From Methanosarcinales archaeon (GTDB taxonomy: Archaea; Halobacteriota; Methanosarcinia; Methanosarcinales; Methanocomedenaceae): a stretch of DNA of 37,463 nt. The notes below the pieces were generated by a model. That model did no database searches. It was not told the DNA's origin and saw only the letters and a list, made by a program, of their open reading frames with translations. The position numbers were made by a program, and so were the translations under genes. Positions 27,898 to 37,463 of this stretch are shown one piece after another. Each line of letters begins with the position of its first letter. Positions within the stretch are counted from its first letter, which is position 1. The DNA is taken from assembly GCA_021108405.1 (NCBI GenBank), contig JAIOQW010000352.1:1-37463 (forward strand). The letters run 5' to 3'.

Positions 27898-29196
27898 TTA
27901 AATAGCATCCTCTACGATACGCTCAACTATACTGAACTGCTCATCCACACCTGATCTGGTCTCGGCTGTGATCCTTATCTTAGGCTCAGTGCCGGATGGC
28001 CTGACCAGTACCCAGCCGTTGCCAGTTTCCACCCTGATACCATCGATCATACTGACATCCCCCAATAACGATAACTGAGCGGCTGTTTTTTCCATCACAT
28101 CAGCCATTTTTATTCTCTCACACGCAATTCCTGCTCTTTTGGTTTGATATTTGGGAAGTCCATCCACCAGTTCGCAAAGCTTGCGGCTGTTTATAATCTC
28201 TATTAACCTGGCTGCTGCATAAATACCGTCGGGACAAAAGGATATTTTAGGGAATATCCATGACCCGGATGGTTCACCTCCGAATGATGCACCTGTTTTT
28301 TTCATACATTCAGCTACATAAACATCACCCACCCTACTTCTGGTGATCTTTGTACCTGGCAGGGCATCGTCCACTACCATAGAAGTATCAACAGGCACTA
28401 CGATTTTATCAGTATCTTCATAAGCTGCAAAAATGGCAAGCATCTGGTCGCCACCGACAAACCTGCCCTTATCATCTACTGCCATCATCCTGTCTGCATC
28501 GCCGTCATGGGCAATACCAAGATCTGCACCTGTATCTTTAACGGTTTTCATAAGAAGCCCAACATTCTTTTCTTTAGGTTCAGGGTTCCTGGCCGTAAAA
28601 TGTCCATCCGGTTGGGCGTTTAATGTCAATACTCTGCACCCCATCCTGCGAAGCAGCCAGGGGGTGATCACTGACCCGGCACCGCTGCCACAGTCTACGA
28701 CTACCTTATAATCCCTCTTTGGCAGATCGATATTGTCCAGGATCGCAGTAATATGATCTTCAACTGAATTTTCATAAATATGTGTTGTGCCAATATCGTT
28801 CCACTCTACCGGGGCATAATCCGATGAACTGATAGTCTGTTCGATCTCTTCTTGTTGTTTACTGTCAAAAGCCATCCCATCCGGGTTCCACAGTTTGATC
28901 CCTATATCCTGTGCAGGGTTGTGTGAGGCAGTGACCATCACTCCAATATCAAAATCCCGGGCCGCATATGCTAATGTTGGTGTAGGGACTATGCCCAACC
29001 ATGTCACATCAACTCCCGAGCACATCAGACCTGATGCAATTGCCTGCTCTATCATCGGACCTGCTACTCTGGGGTCCCTTGCTATTACTGCGCAAGTACG
29101 CTTTTTTCCAGCAGCTTTTCCTACATTAAGTGCCAACTCCGGAGTAACATCAACATTGGTCAGCCCTCTGATTCCTGATGAACCGAATAATTTCAT
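27898..29196 (-). CDS. glmM: Phosphoglucosamine mutase / phosphohexomutase
   Basis: [70 protein letters not shown]. Confidence 0.9.
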   Translation of the reverse strand: MKLFGSSGIRGLTNVDVTPELALNVGKAAGKKRTCAVIARDPRVAGPMIEQAIASGLMCSGVDVTWLGIVPTPTLAYAARDFDIGVMVTASHNPAQDIGIKLWNPDGMAFDSKQQEEIEQTISSSDYAPVEWNDIGTTHIYENSVEDHITAILDNIDLPKRDYKVVVDCGSGAGSVITPWLLRRMGCRVLTLNAQPDGHFTARNPEPKEKNVGLLMKTVKDTGADLGIAHDGDADRMMAVDDKGRFVGGDQMLAIFAAYEDTDKIVVPVDTSMVVDDALPGTKITRSRVGDVYVAECMKKTGASFGGEPSGSWIFPKISFCPDGIYAAARLIEIINSRKLCELVDGLPKYQTKRAGIACERIKMADVMEKTAAQLSLLGDVSMIDGIRVETGNGWVLVRPSGTEPKIRITAETRSGVDEQFSIVERIVEDAI

Positions 29197-29212
29197 TCTA
29201 TCACCTATTCTA

Positions 29213-31033
29213 CTATTCTACTGTAACACTTTTGGCAAGATTCCTGGGTTTATCTATAGAACAATTTAATTCCAATGCAGTATAATAAGCCAGTAGCTGG
29301 ACTACTACAGATGATAGGATCGGTGATAATATCTCATCGGTCTTCGGAATAGGGAGGACCGCATCTACATATTTCTTTATCTCAGTATCATCCATATCAG
29401 CAATAGCAATAACAGATGCATCTCTTGCCTTTACTTCCTTGATATTGCTGAGTATCTTATCATAGGTATGCCCCTGTGGAGCGATAGCTACTACAGGTAC
29501 ATCCTTTGTTATTAAAGCAAGAGGCCCGTGTTTCAGTTCACCGGCTGCATAGCCTTCTGCGTGAATATATGAGATCTCCTTTAATTTCAATGCCCCTTCA
29601 AGCGCTATGGGGTAATTGATGTTACGGCCTATAAAGAAATAATCATTGGTTTTAGCGAACTTTAATGCACATTTTTGTATGGATCTCTCATTTTCCAGTA
29701 TCTGGCGCACATGTCCAGGGATCTTGCGCAGTTCGGATTGCAGTTGCTGTGCTTTATCAGCATCCATAGTATACCGTACTCTGGCAAAAAGAATTGCAAG
29801 AAGATATAATACTACAACCTGGGAGGTAAATGACTTGGAAGCTGCTACACCGATCTCAGGTCCTGCCCTGGTATATATAGTACTTGAAGCATCCCTGGAA
29901 ATGGTACTACCAACTACATTGGTAATTGCCAGTGTCTTACATTCGTAATATGTAGCCTCGTGTACAGCTGCCAGAGTATCAGCAGTTTCACCTGATTGGG
30001 TGATTGCCATCACCAGCGTACCTGGTGTGATCACAGGACTGGAATATCTAAACTCAGAAGCTGAATCCACATCCGTATGTATGCCTGCCAGTTTTTCAAA
30101 TAAATATTTTCCAAGCAGACCGGCATTGTATGATGTCCCGCATGCTATGATCTCGATTCTTTGAATCTGGCTGATCTGAGCTCTGGACAGGCCAAGTTCA
30201 TCAAATATAACATCTCCTTCAAGTTCATGCAGCCTACCTAGCATGGTCTCGTGTATGGAATTTGTCTGTTCATGTATCTCTTTAAGCATAAAATGGGAAT
30301 AACCCGCTTTCTCAGCAGCTTCAGGATCCCATTCAATGATATGTTCTTCTTTTTTCTTATGATTACCTTCAAGGTCGAATACCTGGATAGAATCCTGTTT
30401 GACAGATACCAGTTCAAAATTGTCTATATAGATAACACGTTTAGTATATTCCAGTACAGCTGGAATATCAGAAGCTATGAAATTTTCATGATCTCCCATA
30501 CCAATAATTAACGGACTATCCTTTCTGGCAGCGATCAATTCATCCGGATGATCTTTACTTAATACTGCCAGGGCATAAGATCCATGTACATATCCCAATG
30601 CTGTTCTGAGTGCAGTATGAAGATCACCGGTATAATATTTTTTTACCAGGTGTGCCAGGACCTCAGTATCAGTATCTGAGGAAAACTCGTAACCTTCTAA
30701 TACCAGTTCCTCTTTCAATTCCATATAATTTTCAATGATACCGTTATGGACCAGGGAAATATTACCTGATGAATGGGGATGCGCATTTTTAGTAATAGGT
30801 TTGCCATGAGTGGCCCATCTGGTATGACCGATACCAATATGTGAAGTAATTGCAGGTAGTATTAATTCAAGATTAGAGATCTCACCTTCTTCTTTATAAA
30901 GAGCTGTATTGCCATTATCATCGATCAATGCAATACCTGCTGAATCATATCCCCTGTATTCAAGTTTTTTAAGGGAATTTATAATGATTTGGGATGCTTC
31001 CCCGTTCCCTATATATCCGACAATCCCACACAT
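29213..31033 (-). CDS. glmS: Glutamine--fructose-6-phosphate aminotransferase (isomerizing)
   Basis: [24 protein letters not shown]-domain motifs [31 protein letters not shown]-terminal NLAKSVTVE. Confidence 0.96.
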   Translation of the reverse strand: MCGIVGYIGNGEASQIIINSLKKLEYRGYDSAGIALIDDNGNTALYKEEGEISNLELILPAITSHIGIGHTRWATHGKPITKNAHPHSSGNISLVHNGIIENYMELKEELVLEGYEFSSDTDTEVLAHLVKKYYTGDLHTALRTALGYVHGSYALAVLSKDHPDELIAARKDSPLIIGMGDHENFIASDIPAVLEYTKRVIYIDNFELVSVKQDSIQVFDLEGNHKKKEEHIIEWDPEAAEKAGYSHFMLKEIHEQTNSIHETMLGRLHELEGDVIFDELGLSRAQISQIQRIEIIACGTSYNAGLLGKYLFEKLAGIHTDVDSASEFRYSSPVITPGTLVMAITQSGETADTLAAVHEATYYECKTLAITNVVGSTISRDASSTIYTRAGPEIGVAASKSFTSQVVVLYLLAILFARVRYTMDADKAQQLQSELRKIPGHVRQILENERSIQKCALKFAKTNDYFFIGRNINYPIALEGALKLKEISYIHAEGYAAGELKHGPLALITKDVPVVAIAPQGHTYDKILSNIKEVKARDASVIAIADMDDTEIKKYVDAVLPIPKTDEILSPILSSVVVQLLAYYTALELNCSIDKPRNLAKSVTVE

Positions 31034-31053
31034 TGTTCTTTTTTACCCACCTG

Positions 31054-32259
31054 TCAGATCACTAATGAATTCTCAGGTATGCTTTTACAAATAATGGTCC
31101 CTGATGAGATAGTGCATCCTGTGGCAATCATTTTTCCTGGTTCGGTAAGGACCCTATGTTTGATAATATTCCCATCTCCAATAACAGTGCCAAGTTTGGA
31201 TGCAGTATGGATTATACCCTGTATCTCTATTGAAATATTATCACCTGTTTCAGTAATGAAATTAGACCCAATACTGTTATGTGCACCAATAATAGAGTTA
31301 GAGATATAAGAGAATGAACCTATTCGAACATCACGCATTATAATACTGTTCTTGATCTGGACCGAAGGCTCGATCGTGCAATTATCACCGATAGTAGTCG
31401 AGGGGAGTATTACTGTATTAGGTCCTATCCCGCAGTTCTTCCCGATGATCGCAGGGCCGATAATATATGAACCTGAACGGATGATAGTATTAGCTCCTAT
31501 ACTGACATTACCCCTTACTACAGCTCCGTCTTCAACAGTACCTTTGTTCATGGGTTCATGGCGTTGCAACAAGTAGGCATTTGCTCGCAGCAGGTCCCAG
31601 GAATGTACAGCATCAACCCATGTGGATTTCGAATGTACCATATTGATGATCTTACCGGAATCGATCATTTTCTGGATTGTGTCAGTAATGGCATATTCTC
31701 CTGTCTCTGATACGGTTGTAAAGTCTATCTCATTAAAAATATCAGGATTAAATATATATATTCCTGTGTTTACCATGTGGCTGATATTTTCTTTGGGTTT
31801 CTCTTCTATCTTTGATACCCTTTTATTAGACGAAGTTACTATTCCATACCCTTCTGCATACTCTCTTGTAACTGTCAATATGGTAACATCACCGGATCTT
31901 CCTTTAAGGATATCTAAGATCGTTGAGGATTCTATGATATTATCACCATTTAATACAATAAACTCGCAATCCACATGAGACGATACCTGTTTGACAGCAT
32001 GGGCAGTCCCAAGCTGGCCTTTTTGCTCTATATAGGTAATATGCACTCCAAGATCGATCCCATCCAGGAAATAATCCATTATACGCTCTTTTTTATATCC
32101 TACTACCATTATTATTTCATTGATACCACAGCTTGCCAGGGCATTGATAATATGTTCCAGAATAGGTTTATTGGCTACAGGTAGCATTACTTTTGAACGT
32201 GTGAAGGTCAGTGGCTGGCATCTGAGCCCTTCTCCAGCCGCAAGTATAACTGCTTTCAT
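31054..32259 (-). CDS. Bifunctional sugar-1-phosphate nucleotidylyltransferase/acetyltransferase (GlmU-like)
   Basis: MKAVILAAGEGLRCQPLTFTRSKVMLPVANKPILEH plus C-terminal left-handed beta-helix hexapeptides. Confidence 0.9.
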   Translation of the reverse strand: MKAVILAAGEGLRCQPLTFTRSKVMLPVANKPILEHIINALASCGINEIIMVVGYKKERIMDYFLDGIDLGVHITYIEQKGQLGTAHAVKQVSSHVDCEFIVLNGDNIIESSTILDILKGRSGDVTILTVTREYAEGYGIVTSSNKRVSKIEEKPKENISHMVNTGIYIFNPDIFNEIDFTTVSETGEYAITDTIQKMIDSGKIINMVHSKSTWVDAVHSWDLLRANAYLLQRHEPMNKGTVEDGAVVRGNVSIGANTIIRSGSYIIGPAIIGKNCGIGPNTVILPSTTIGDNCTIEPSVQIKNSIIMRDVRIGSFSYISNSIIGAHNSIGSNFITETGDNISIEIQGIIHTASKLGTVIGDGNIIKHRVLTEPGKMIATGCTISSGTIICKSIPENSLVI

Positions 32260-32304
32260 ATGTTTATACTTATATATGTTAGATCAATATAAAGGATTGG
32301 TTCA

Positions 32305-33762
32305 ATGCAATTTGAGATCATACATAAAGACCTGGCAGGAAGGATAGGACAACTTACCACACCTCATGGTATCATAGAAACGCCCACTATCATGCCGGTC
32401 ATTAACCCGAATATACAAACAATCCAGGCGCAGGAGATGCCTCATTTCGGGGCTAGTATGATCATTACTAATTCATACATCATATACCGTAAAGAGGAAC
32501 TTAAGAAGCATGCACTTGAGAAGGGAATTCATGATCTGCTTAATTTCCCTGGACCTATCATGACTGATAGTGGTTCATACCAGTTGAGCATATACGGCGA
32601 AGTTGAAGTGGACAATGTGCAGATCACTAAATTCCAGCAGGCTATTGGTACTGATATCGGTGTGCCTCTTGATATCCCTACACCACCCGGAGTAGATAAG
32701 AACACAGCACAAGAGGAACTTTCTATCACTAATTTTCGGCTTATGGAGGCACTGGAAATTAATAAGGACAGCCAGATGTGCCTGGCTGCGCCAGTACAGG
32801 GTAGTACGTATCCTGAATTAAGGGAACAGGCAGCTGCAGTATTGGGCAGGGCCGGATTTGATGTGTATCCGATAGGTGCAGTAGTACCGCTTATGGAATC
32901 CTACCGTTTTGCTGATCTAGTGGATGTGATCGTCAGTGTAAAAAAAGGATTGCCTTCATCTGTACCTGTACACCTTTTCGGTGCCGGGCACCCGATGGTG
33001 TTCGCACTGGCAGTAGCACTCGGATGCGACTTGTTCGATTCGGCTGCTTATGCATTATTTGCAAAAGACGGCCGGTATATAACTGCCCAGGGCACTTATC
33101 ATATTAATGATATGAAATATCTTCCGTGTTCATGCCCTATTTGCAGTGCTCACACAGCAGTGGAGATTGCAGCGAGTCCTGATAAGGTGGAACTTCTTGC
33201 CAGACACAACCTGTACGTGACGTTTGAGGAGATCAGGCGTGTGAAACAGGCTATACGCGACGGTGATCTATGGGAACTGGTTGAGAAGCAGTGCAGGAAC
33301 CATCCGCGTATGCTTGACGGGCTTACAAGAATTATGAAATATTCTACATGGATCGAGCAATTTGATCCTGTTTCAAAATCCACTTTATTCTACAGCGGTC
33401 CTGCATCAATTAAAAGACCTGAACTTGTACGCTGGAATACACGGCTTGAGCGGTTGAGTCTAACAGGTACTGCATTGATTAGACCGGGAGGAAGGATAAA
33501 AGGAGAAACAGAATATGACCATATACTTGAATTTAAACCTCCTTTCGGGGCATATCCTGTTGAACTAAGGGAAACTTATCCGTTAAGTGCACAAGTTCCC
33601 AATGTACCAGAGTACGAATCACTTACCTGTGCTCTTAAGAACACGTTAAAATTAATCAGATTAAACCCTGATTGCGAGTTTACTTTTGTATATCGACAGC
33701 AATGGGAACATCCGGTTATAGCACAAATTTGCAGCCAGGTAAAACACAGTTGGACTGTTTGA
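32305..33762 (+). CDS. tgtA: tRNA-guanine(15) transglycosylase (archaeosine)
   Basis: 'GIIETPTIMPVINPN', 'MTDSGSYQLSIYGEVEV', 'LGCDLFDSAAYALFAKDGRYIT', zinc cysteines YLPCSCPIC. Confidence 0.92.
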   Translation: MQFEIIHKDLAGRIGQLTTPHGIIETPTIMPVINPNIQTIQAQEMPHFGASMIITNSYIIYRKEELKKHALEKGIHDLLNFPGPIMTDSGSYQLSIYGEVEVDNVQITKFQQAIGTDIGVPLDIPTPPGVDKNTAQEELSITNFRLMEALEINKDSQMCLAAPVQGSTYPELREQAAAVLGRAGFDVYPIGAVVPLMESYRFADLVDVIVSVKKGLPSSVPVHLFGAGHPMVFALAVALGCDLFDSAAYALFAKDGRYITAQGTYHINDMKYLPCSCPICSAHTAVEIAASPDKVELLARHNLYVTFEEIRRVKQAIRDGDLWELVEKQCRNHPRMLDGLTRIMKYSTWIEQFDPVSKSTLFYSGPASIKRPELVRWNTRLERLSLTGTALIRPGGRIKGETEYDHILEFKPPFGAYPVELRETYPLSAQVPNVPEYESLTCALKNTLKLIRLNPDCEFTFVYRQQWEHPVIAQICSQVKHSWTV

Positions 33763-33764
33763 TA

Positions 33765-34481
33765 TCATTTTTTTAATCTGATATTGATAACCGCAGTAAG
33801 CATTTCAGGAACTACTTTTTTTAAATCAAGTTTGGAACCTTCTATATGCCGCCATTCCACAGGCACTTCTTCTATTATGTATCCATGCTCTTTAATACGC
33901 CATAACAGCTCTACATCAAAAGCATAATTGTATGTTTGTATCTCATCAGCTACCTCATGAAACACTTCTGATCTTGCTACCTTACATCCGCACTGGGTAT
34001 CCTTAAAGGATAAACCAAATAGCAACCGTACCAGTACATTGAAACACCGGCTTAGTATTATCCTGTGTCCTGGTTGAGAGGTATGTATCACCGAACCAGG
34101 CAGATACCTGGAAGAAATAACGCAGTGGCTACCTTCTATGATCATATCTGTCATCTTTTTCACATCATGGGGCGGGACTGCACCATCGGCATCCACTACT
34201 GTGATCACCTTCCCCTGTGCCTTTGAGATCCCTAATAATATAGCACCACCCTTACCTAATTTAGTCGGGCGGTAAATTGATATAACAGACGGATGATCTT
34301 CAGCGAAGTCTGCTACTATATCGGGTGTGCTGTCAGTACACCCATCCATTAATACCAGTATCTCATGTGATATATCACAAAAGAAGTCAAATAATTCACT
34401 TAAGGTTTTAGCAATGCGTTTCTCTTCGTTATAAGCAGGTATGATTATAGAGATCAATACTGGTTTATTCTTATCATTCAT
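33765..34481 (-). CDS. Family 2 glycosyltransferase (dolichyl-phosphate glucosyltransferase-like)
   Basis: 'SIIIPAYNEEKRIAKTLSEL', 'ILVLMDGCTDSTPDIV', 'VVDADGAVPPHDV'. Start revised to MNDKNKP (34481) because the longer ORF runs through the tRNA. Confidence 0.87.
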   Translation of the reverse strand: MNDKNKPVLISIIIPAYNEEKRIAKTLSELFDFFCDISHEILVLMDGCTDSTPDIVADFAEDHPSVISIYRPTKLGKGGAILLGISKAQGKVITVVDADGAVPPHDVKKMTDMIIEGSHCVISSRYLPGSVIHTSQPGHRIILSRCFNVLVRLLFGLSFKDTQCGCKVARSEVFHEVADEIQTYNYAFDVELLWRIKEHGYIIEEVPVEWRHIEGSKLDLKKVVPEMLTAVINIRLKK

Positions 34482-34504
34482 TATACTAACCAAAAAATGA
34501 ATAG

Positions 34505-34577
34505 TAGCCCGGCACGGATTCGAACCGAGGTCGGGGGATCCAGGGTCCCCCATGCTTGACCGCTACACTACCGGGCT
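34505..34577 (-). tRNA. tRNA-Gln (anticodon CTG), CCA not encoded
   Basis: AGCCCGG...CCGGGCT perfect acceptor stem with A1-U72, anticodon stem GGGGA/TCCCC with loop CCCTGGA, T-loop TTCGAAT. Confidence 0.85.
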
Positions 34578-34777
34578 GCGAACATTTCATTATACTTTAT
34601 CACCTATAAGTCTAACGGAACGACATCTGACAATCCCCCTCGAAAGATTAAAGTATCTTTAATTCCAAGTAATGGCAATTCAATGTCTTCTAATAAAGAA
34701 TATAAGTGTGCTCATGTATGTTTGCCAGTAAGTCCTAACGTAAGTGAGGATTTACTTAAAATATCGGTGAAGAAGAA

Positions 34778-37024
34778 ATGATAAATTACGGCACACTCTT
34801 ACTTAATTGTACATTATTATTAAGCGTCCTGTCAATTATTTTACTGATATATAGAGAGTATTCTAATAAAAAGAATGTTGTAGGACTTGCCGCATGGACT
34901 ATCAGGATATCTGCTTTGCTTTCCACTTCTACTTTCCTATTGTTGATATATTATTTTTTGACATCTGATTTCAGGTTCACTTATATTACCCAGAATTCTT
35001 CCACATTGTTGAGTACTTTCTATAAATTTGCAGCTACTATTGCTGTACAGGACGGAGCTTTGCTGCTCTGGAGTGCCCTGATTTTCATTCAGGCAGTATG
35101 GATCAGTGAAAAATACGGTCTTGATGTAACATTCTACAGACGCATGCAGATTATTATGCTGATTATGGGTGCTCTGTTCACGTTTGTTATTATTTTTAAG
35201 TCAAGCATGTACCCTTTTGGAACCTGGTTTGATGCCTGGGGTAGTCAGTACAGTCTCATTACTGAAGATTATGCTTTTTCGGAAGGTGCCGGACTGCGTC
35301 CTGTATTGAAAGATCCGATCATGGCAATACATCCTCCAACCCAGTTCATTGCGTATGCCACTACTCTTATACCGTTTGCTGCCGGACTATCTTACCTGCT
35401 AACGCCTGGAGTGGGTAAAAAATGGGAACAAGTACAACGTCAGTGGATACGGATCTCCTGGTTCTTTATGTCAGTAACACTCATCCTCGGAGGTGCATGG
35501 ATATATAAGCTGGCACAATGGGGTACTCTATCCGGCACAGGTAATATCTGGGCATGGGACCCGTATGAGACAACTCCGTTCATTGTGTGGTTAGTGATCA
35601 CTTTGTTCATGCATTTAGCATATAAATACCGGACAAATAACGAGTATGAGAACCTGACACCGTTACTCGGGACTCTTACTTTTATTTCATCACTCTATGC
35701 GGGCTGGGTAGCACGAAGCGGTGCTATTTCTTCTACTCATGATCTTGGTAAATTACCCAGTTCTGATATTTTTTTCTTTGCTACTGTTATATCGCTGGCT
35801 GTGGTGCTTATCCTTACATTTAAGAAGATAAAGGATATCCAGGACGAAGAAGGAGAGGGGAAACCACTCCTGAGCGAATCGCATGTATTTGACCTGAGCG
35901 CTATATTGTTCGTGATACTTACTTTTATTGCGTTTTTTGGCATCTCTGCACCTATTTTTTCTAATATTGTACTGGACCAGAATGCAAACCCGACGCAGAG
36001 GGAATTCTTTAATACCCTGACATATCCGTTCACTATGATACTGCTGATCTTGATAGGTATATGTTTGCCGTTTAAAGCAATAACAAAAAGGATCGGTGCA
36101 AAGAAGTATATTAGTATAGCAGGTGTTGTTCTGCTGCTTAGCATGATACTTGCATGTTTTTCACCGGGACCTGAATTTGATGTGATAAACCATTCCAGTG
36201 AGTTCTACGGATCAGCTTCCGGATTTACTCAAATGCTGGGCAGCCTGTCACTGCTTAGTTTTGTTCCTGTATTTATTTTTGCACTGGCAGCTATAGTTTA
36301 TAGGTTTGTTATAGATATTCGTAGTATAAAAGATAAAAAGAAAATGATCAAGCCTGCCGGAATAACTTTGATCCATCTGGGTACGATCATGTTACTGCTC
36401 GGAGTGATAACCAGCCAGTCTTTTGATCTTACTTACAGGTTCAGTTATGATGAATCTGAATTGGGTGATATTATTGATATCAATACTGCACACCTTGACG
36501 ATTACGGGACAACAAAAGATTGCAGCGATAAGCCAATGGGTTTGCAGTTGATTCCGGATGAGAATGGTAACCTGGTTCATACTCAGAGTACTAATGATCG
36601 TATGGTCAAGGATCTTACAAAGTATGCTTATCATGTTAATCTCTATAAAGGCAGTAAATTGATATCATCCGGTGAGGTACTTTATTGGACTGAACTTCAT
36701 GATGAGAACCTGGACGGGCATCTTGATGATGTTGAATGGACGAAGATAATGGATGATGAAAATCTATTAACGTCGTATCATGTAAAATACGGTGGAAGGA
36801 CAGGGAACAGTTATCTTTTTGTGGTTAAGGAAATTCCTCTTATTAGTTTTGTATGGATCGGTGCTTTGATCATGTGCCTGGGTGTATTGCTGGTGGCATA
36901 TCATCAGTATCTGTTTACTAATGCGGATATCGGTGTGAGGGAAGTGCAACGCAGGACATCACAACAGGAAAAAGGCAGTGTTGCTGCGAAATATGAGCAA
37001 ATGATGAGGGATGAACTTAAATAG
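34778..37024 (+). CDS. ccmF: CcmF-type cytochrome c heme lyase / assembly protein
   Basis: Multi-TM 748 aa; 'WGTLSGTGNIWAWDPYETTPFIVWL' WWD-type motif, 'AGWVARSGAISSTHDLGK', 'IMAIHPPTQFIAY'. Confidence 0.85.
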   Translation: MINYGTLLLNCTLLLSVLSIILLIYREYSNKKNVVGLAAWTIRISALLSTSTFLLLIYYFLTSDFRFTYITQNSSTLLSTFYKFAATIAVQDGALLLWSALIFIQAVWISEKYGLDVTFYRRMQIIMLIMGALFTFVIIFKSSMYPFGTWFDAWGSQYSLITEDYAFSEGAGLRPVLKDPIMAIHPPTQFIAYATTLIPFAAGLSYLLTPGVGKKWEQVQRQWIRISWFFMSVTLILGGAWIYKLAQWGTLSGTGNIWAWDPYETTPFIVWLVITLFMHLAYKYRTNNEYENLTPLLGTLTFISSLYAGWVARSGAISSTHDLGKLPSSDIFFFATVISLAVVLILTFKKIKDIQDEEGEGKPLLSESHVFDLSAILFVILTFIAFFGISAPIFSNIVLDQNANPTQREFFNTLTYPFTMILLILIGICLPFKAITKRIGAKKYISIAGVVLLLSMILACFSPGPEFDVINHSSEFYGSASGFTQMLGSLSLLSFVPVFIFALAAIVYRFVIDIRSIKDKKKMIKPAGITLIHLGTIMLLLGVITSQSFDLTYRFSYDESELGDIIDINTAHLDDYGTTKDCSDKPMGLQLIPDENGNLVHTQSTNDRMVKDLTKYAYHVNLYKGSKLISSGEVLYWTELHDENLDGHLDDVEWTKIMDDENLLTSYHVKYGGRTGNSYLFVVKEIPLISFVWIGALIMCLGVLLVAYHQYLFTNADIGVREVQRRTSQQEKGSVAAKYEQMMRDELK

Positions 37025-37105
37025 AAATTAATCCTAATCGATCATTTGTATAGTATCCGGATCGAAATGATTTGATATGTGTTCATGGTATGGTGATTTA
37101 ATTTT

Positions 37106-37463
37106 TTAAACCTCAACGCCTACTTTATTCGTTATTTTTGCCATTGTGTTTTTAATGTAAGAAATTACCTTGTTAAATGCTTTTAATAACTCCATACTTG
37201 AGGCAATTTTTAAAATATTTTGGTAGCATATCGCCGATTCAATAGCTGTTTCAGCAAGTATCAGATTCTTTGCAAGTCCATATAATTTTAATTCATCCGA
37301 AGGAATTTCATTAATATCTTTAAATTCATCAAGATATTTCTTAGTAACATTTTCCAATTGATGAAAAACACAGAAAGAATGCGCAACATTTGGAAAAATC
37401 ATTTCTGCGGATCCAATAATTGCATCATCTTCATCAGAAACAATTTTCAAAATATCTCCTTCA
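37106..37463 (-). mobile_element. Transposase, IS256/MULE-like, truncated by the window edge
   Basis: 'IVSDEDDAIIGSAEMIFPNVAHSFCVFHQLENVTKKYL' matches the D...FP...H..C.FH...N core of Mutator-type transposases. Confidence 0.65.

Noticed and set aside
31034-31053. glmS ribozyme/riboswitch upstream of glmS
   Set aside because: The gap to the upstream GlmU-like gene is only about 20 bp, too short for a glmS ribozyme.
34482-34553. N-terminal extension of the glycosyltransferase ORF (MGDPGSPDLGSNPCRATIHF...)
   Set aside because: It is a translation of the tRNA-Gln gene; MNDKNKP is the sensible start.

Overview
The window is archaeal and euryarchaeal. Methanogen-type families (DUF356, DUF447, DUF2111, DUF2119, PAN, aMBF1, TgtA) and a CcmF-type cytochrome c assembly protein suggest a Methanosarcinales/ANME-like lineage; this assignment is inferred from gene content only. 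Both flanks are housekeeping genes: hisC, argD, a Fap7-like kinase, PAN, leuB/leuD, a glmM-glmS-glmU-like UDP-sugar operon, tgtA, tRNA-Gln and ccmF. The centre (about 8.1-20.7 kb) is an accessory cell-surface island. It holds three paralogous two-gene modules, each with a small secreted beta-domain protein and a membrane-anchored 'chaperone-like + CARDB' protein. With them are a TasA/SipW-substrate-like protein, a DUF7344-type HTH membrane regulator, an 8-repeat beta-propeller lipoprotein, a calcium-binding (thrombospondin type-3-like) lipoprotein and a DUF11-like surface protein. I propose this is an undescribed archaeal extracellular fibre or biofilm-matrix locus. Two of the three subunit genes are directly followed by terminator-like hairpins. 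A modular family of intergenic hairpin repeats is scattered through the window, with compensatory changes between copies. There is also a MITE-like inverted-repeat element, a VapBC-type toxin-antitoxin pair and a truncated transposase at the right edge. All calls were made by eye from the sequence and the ORF track; no database search was run.
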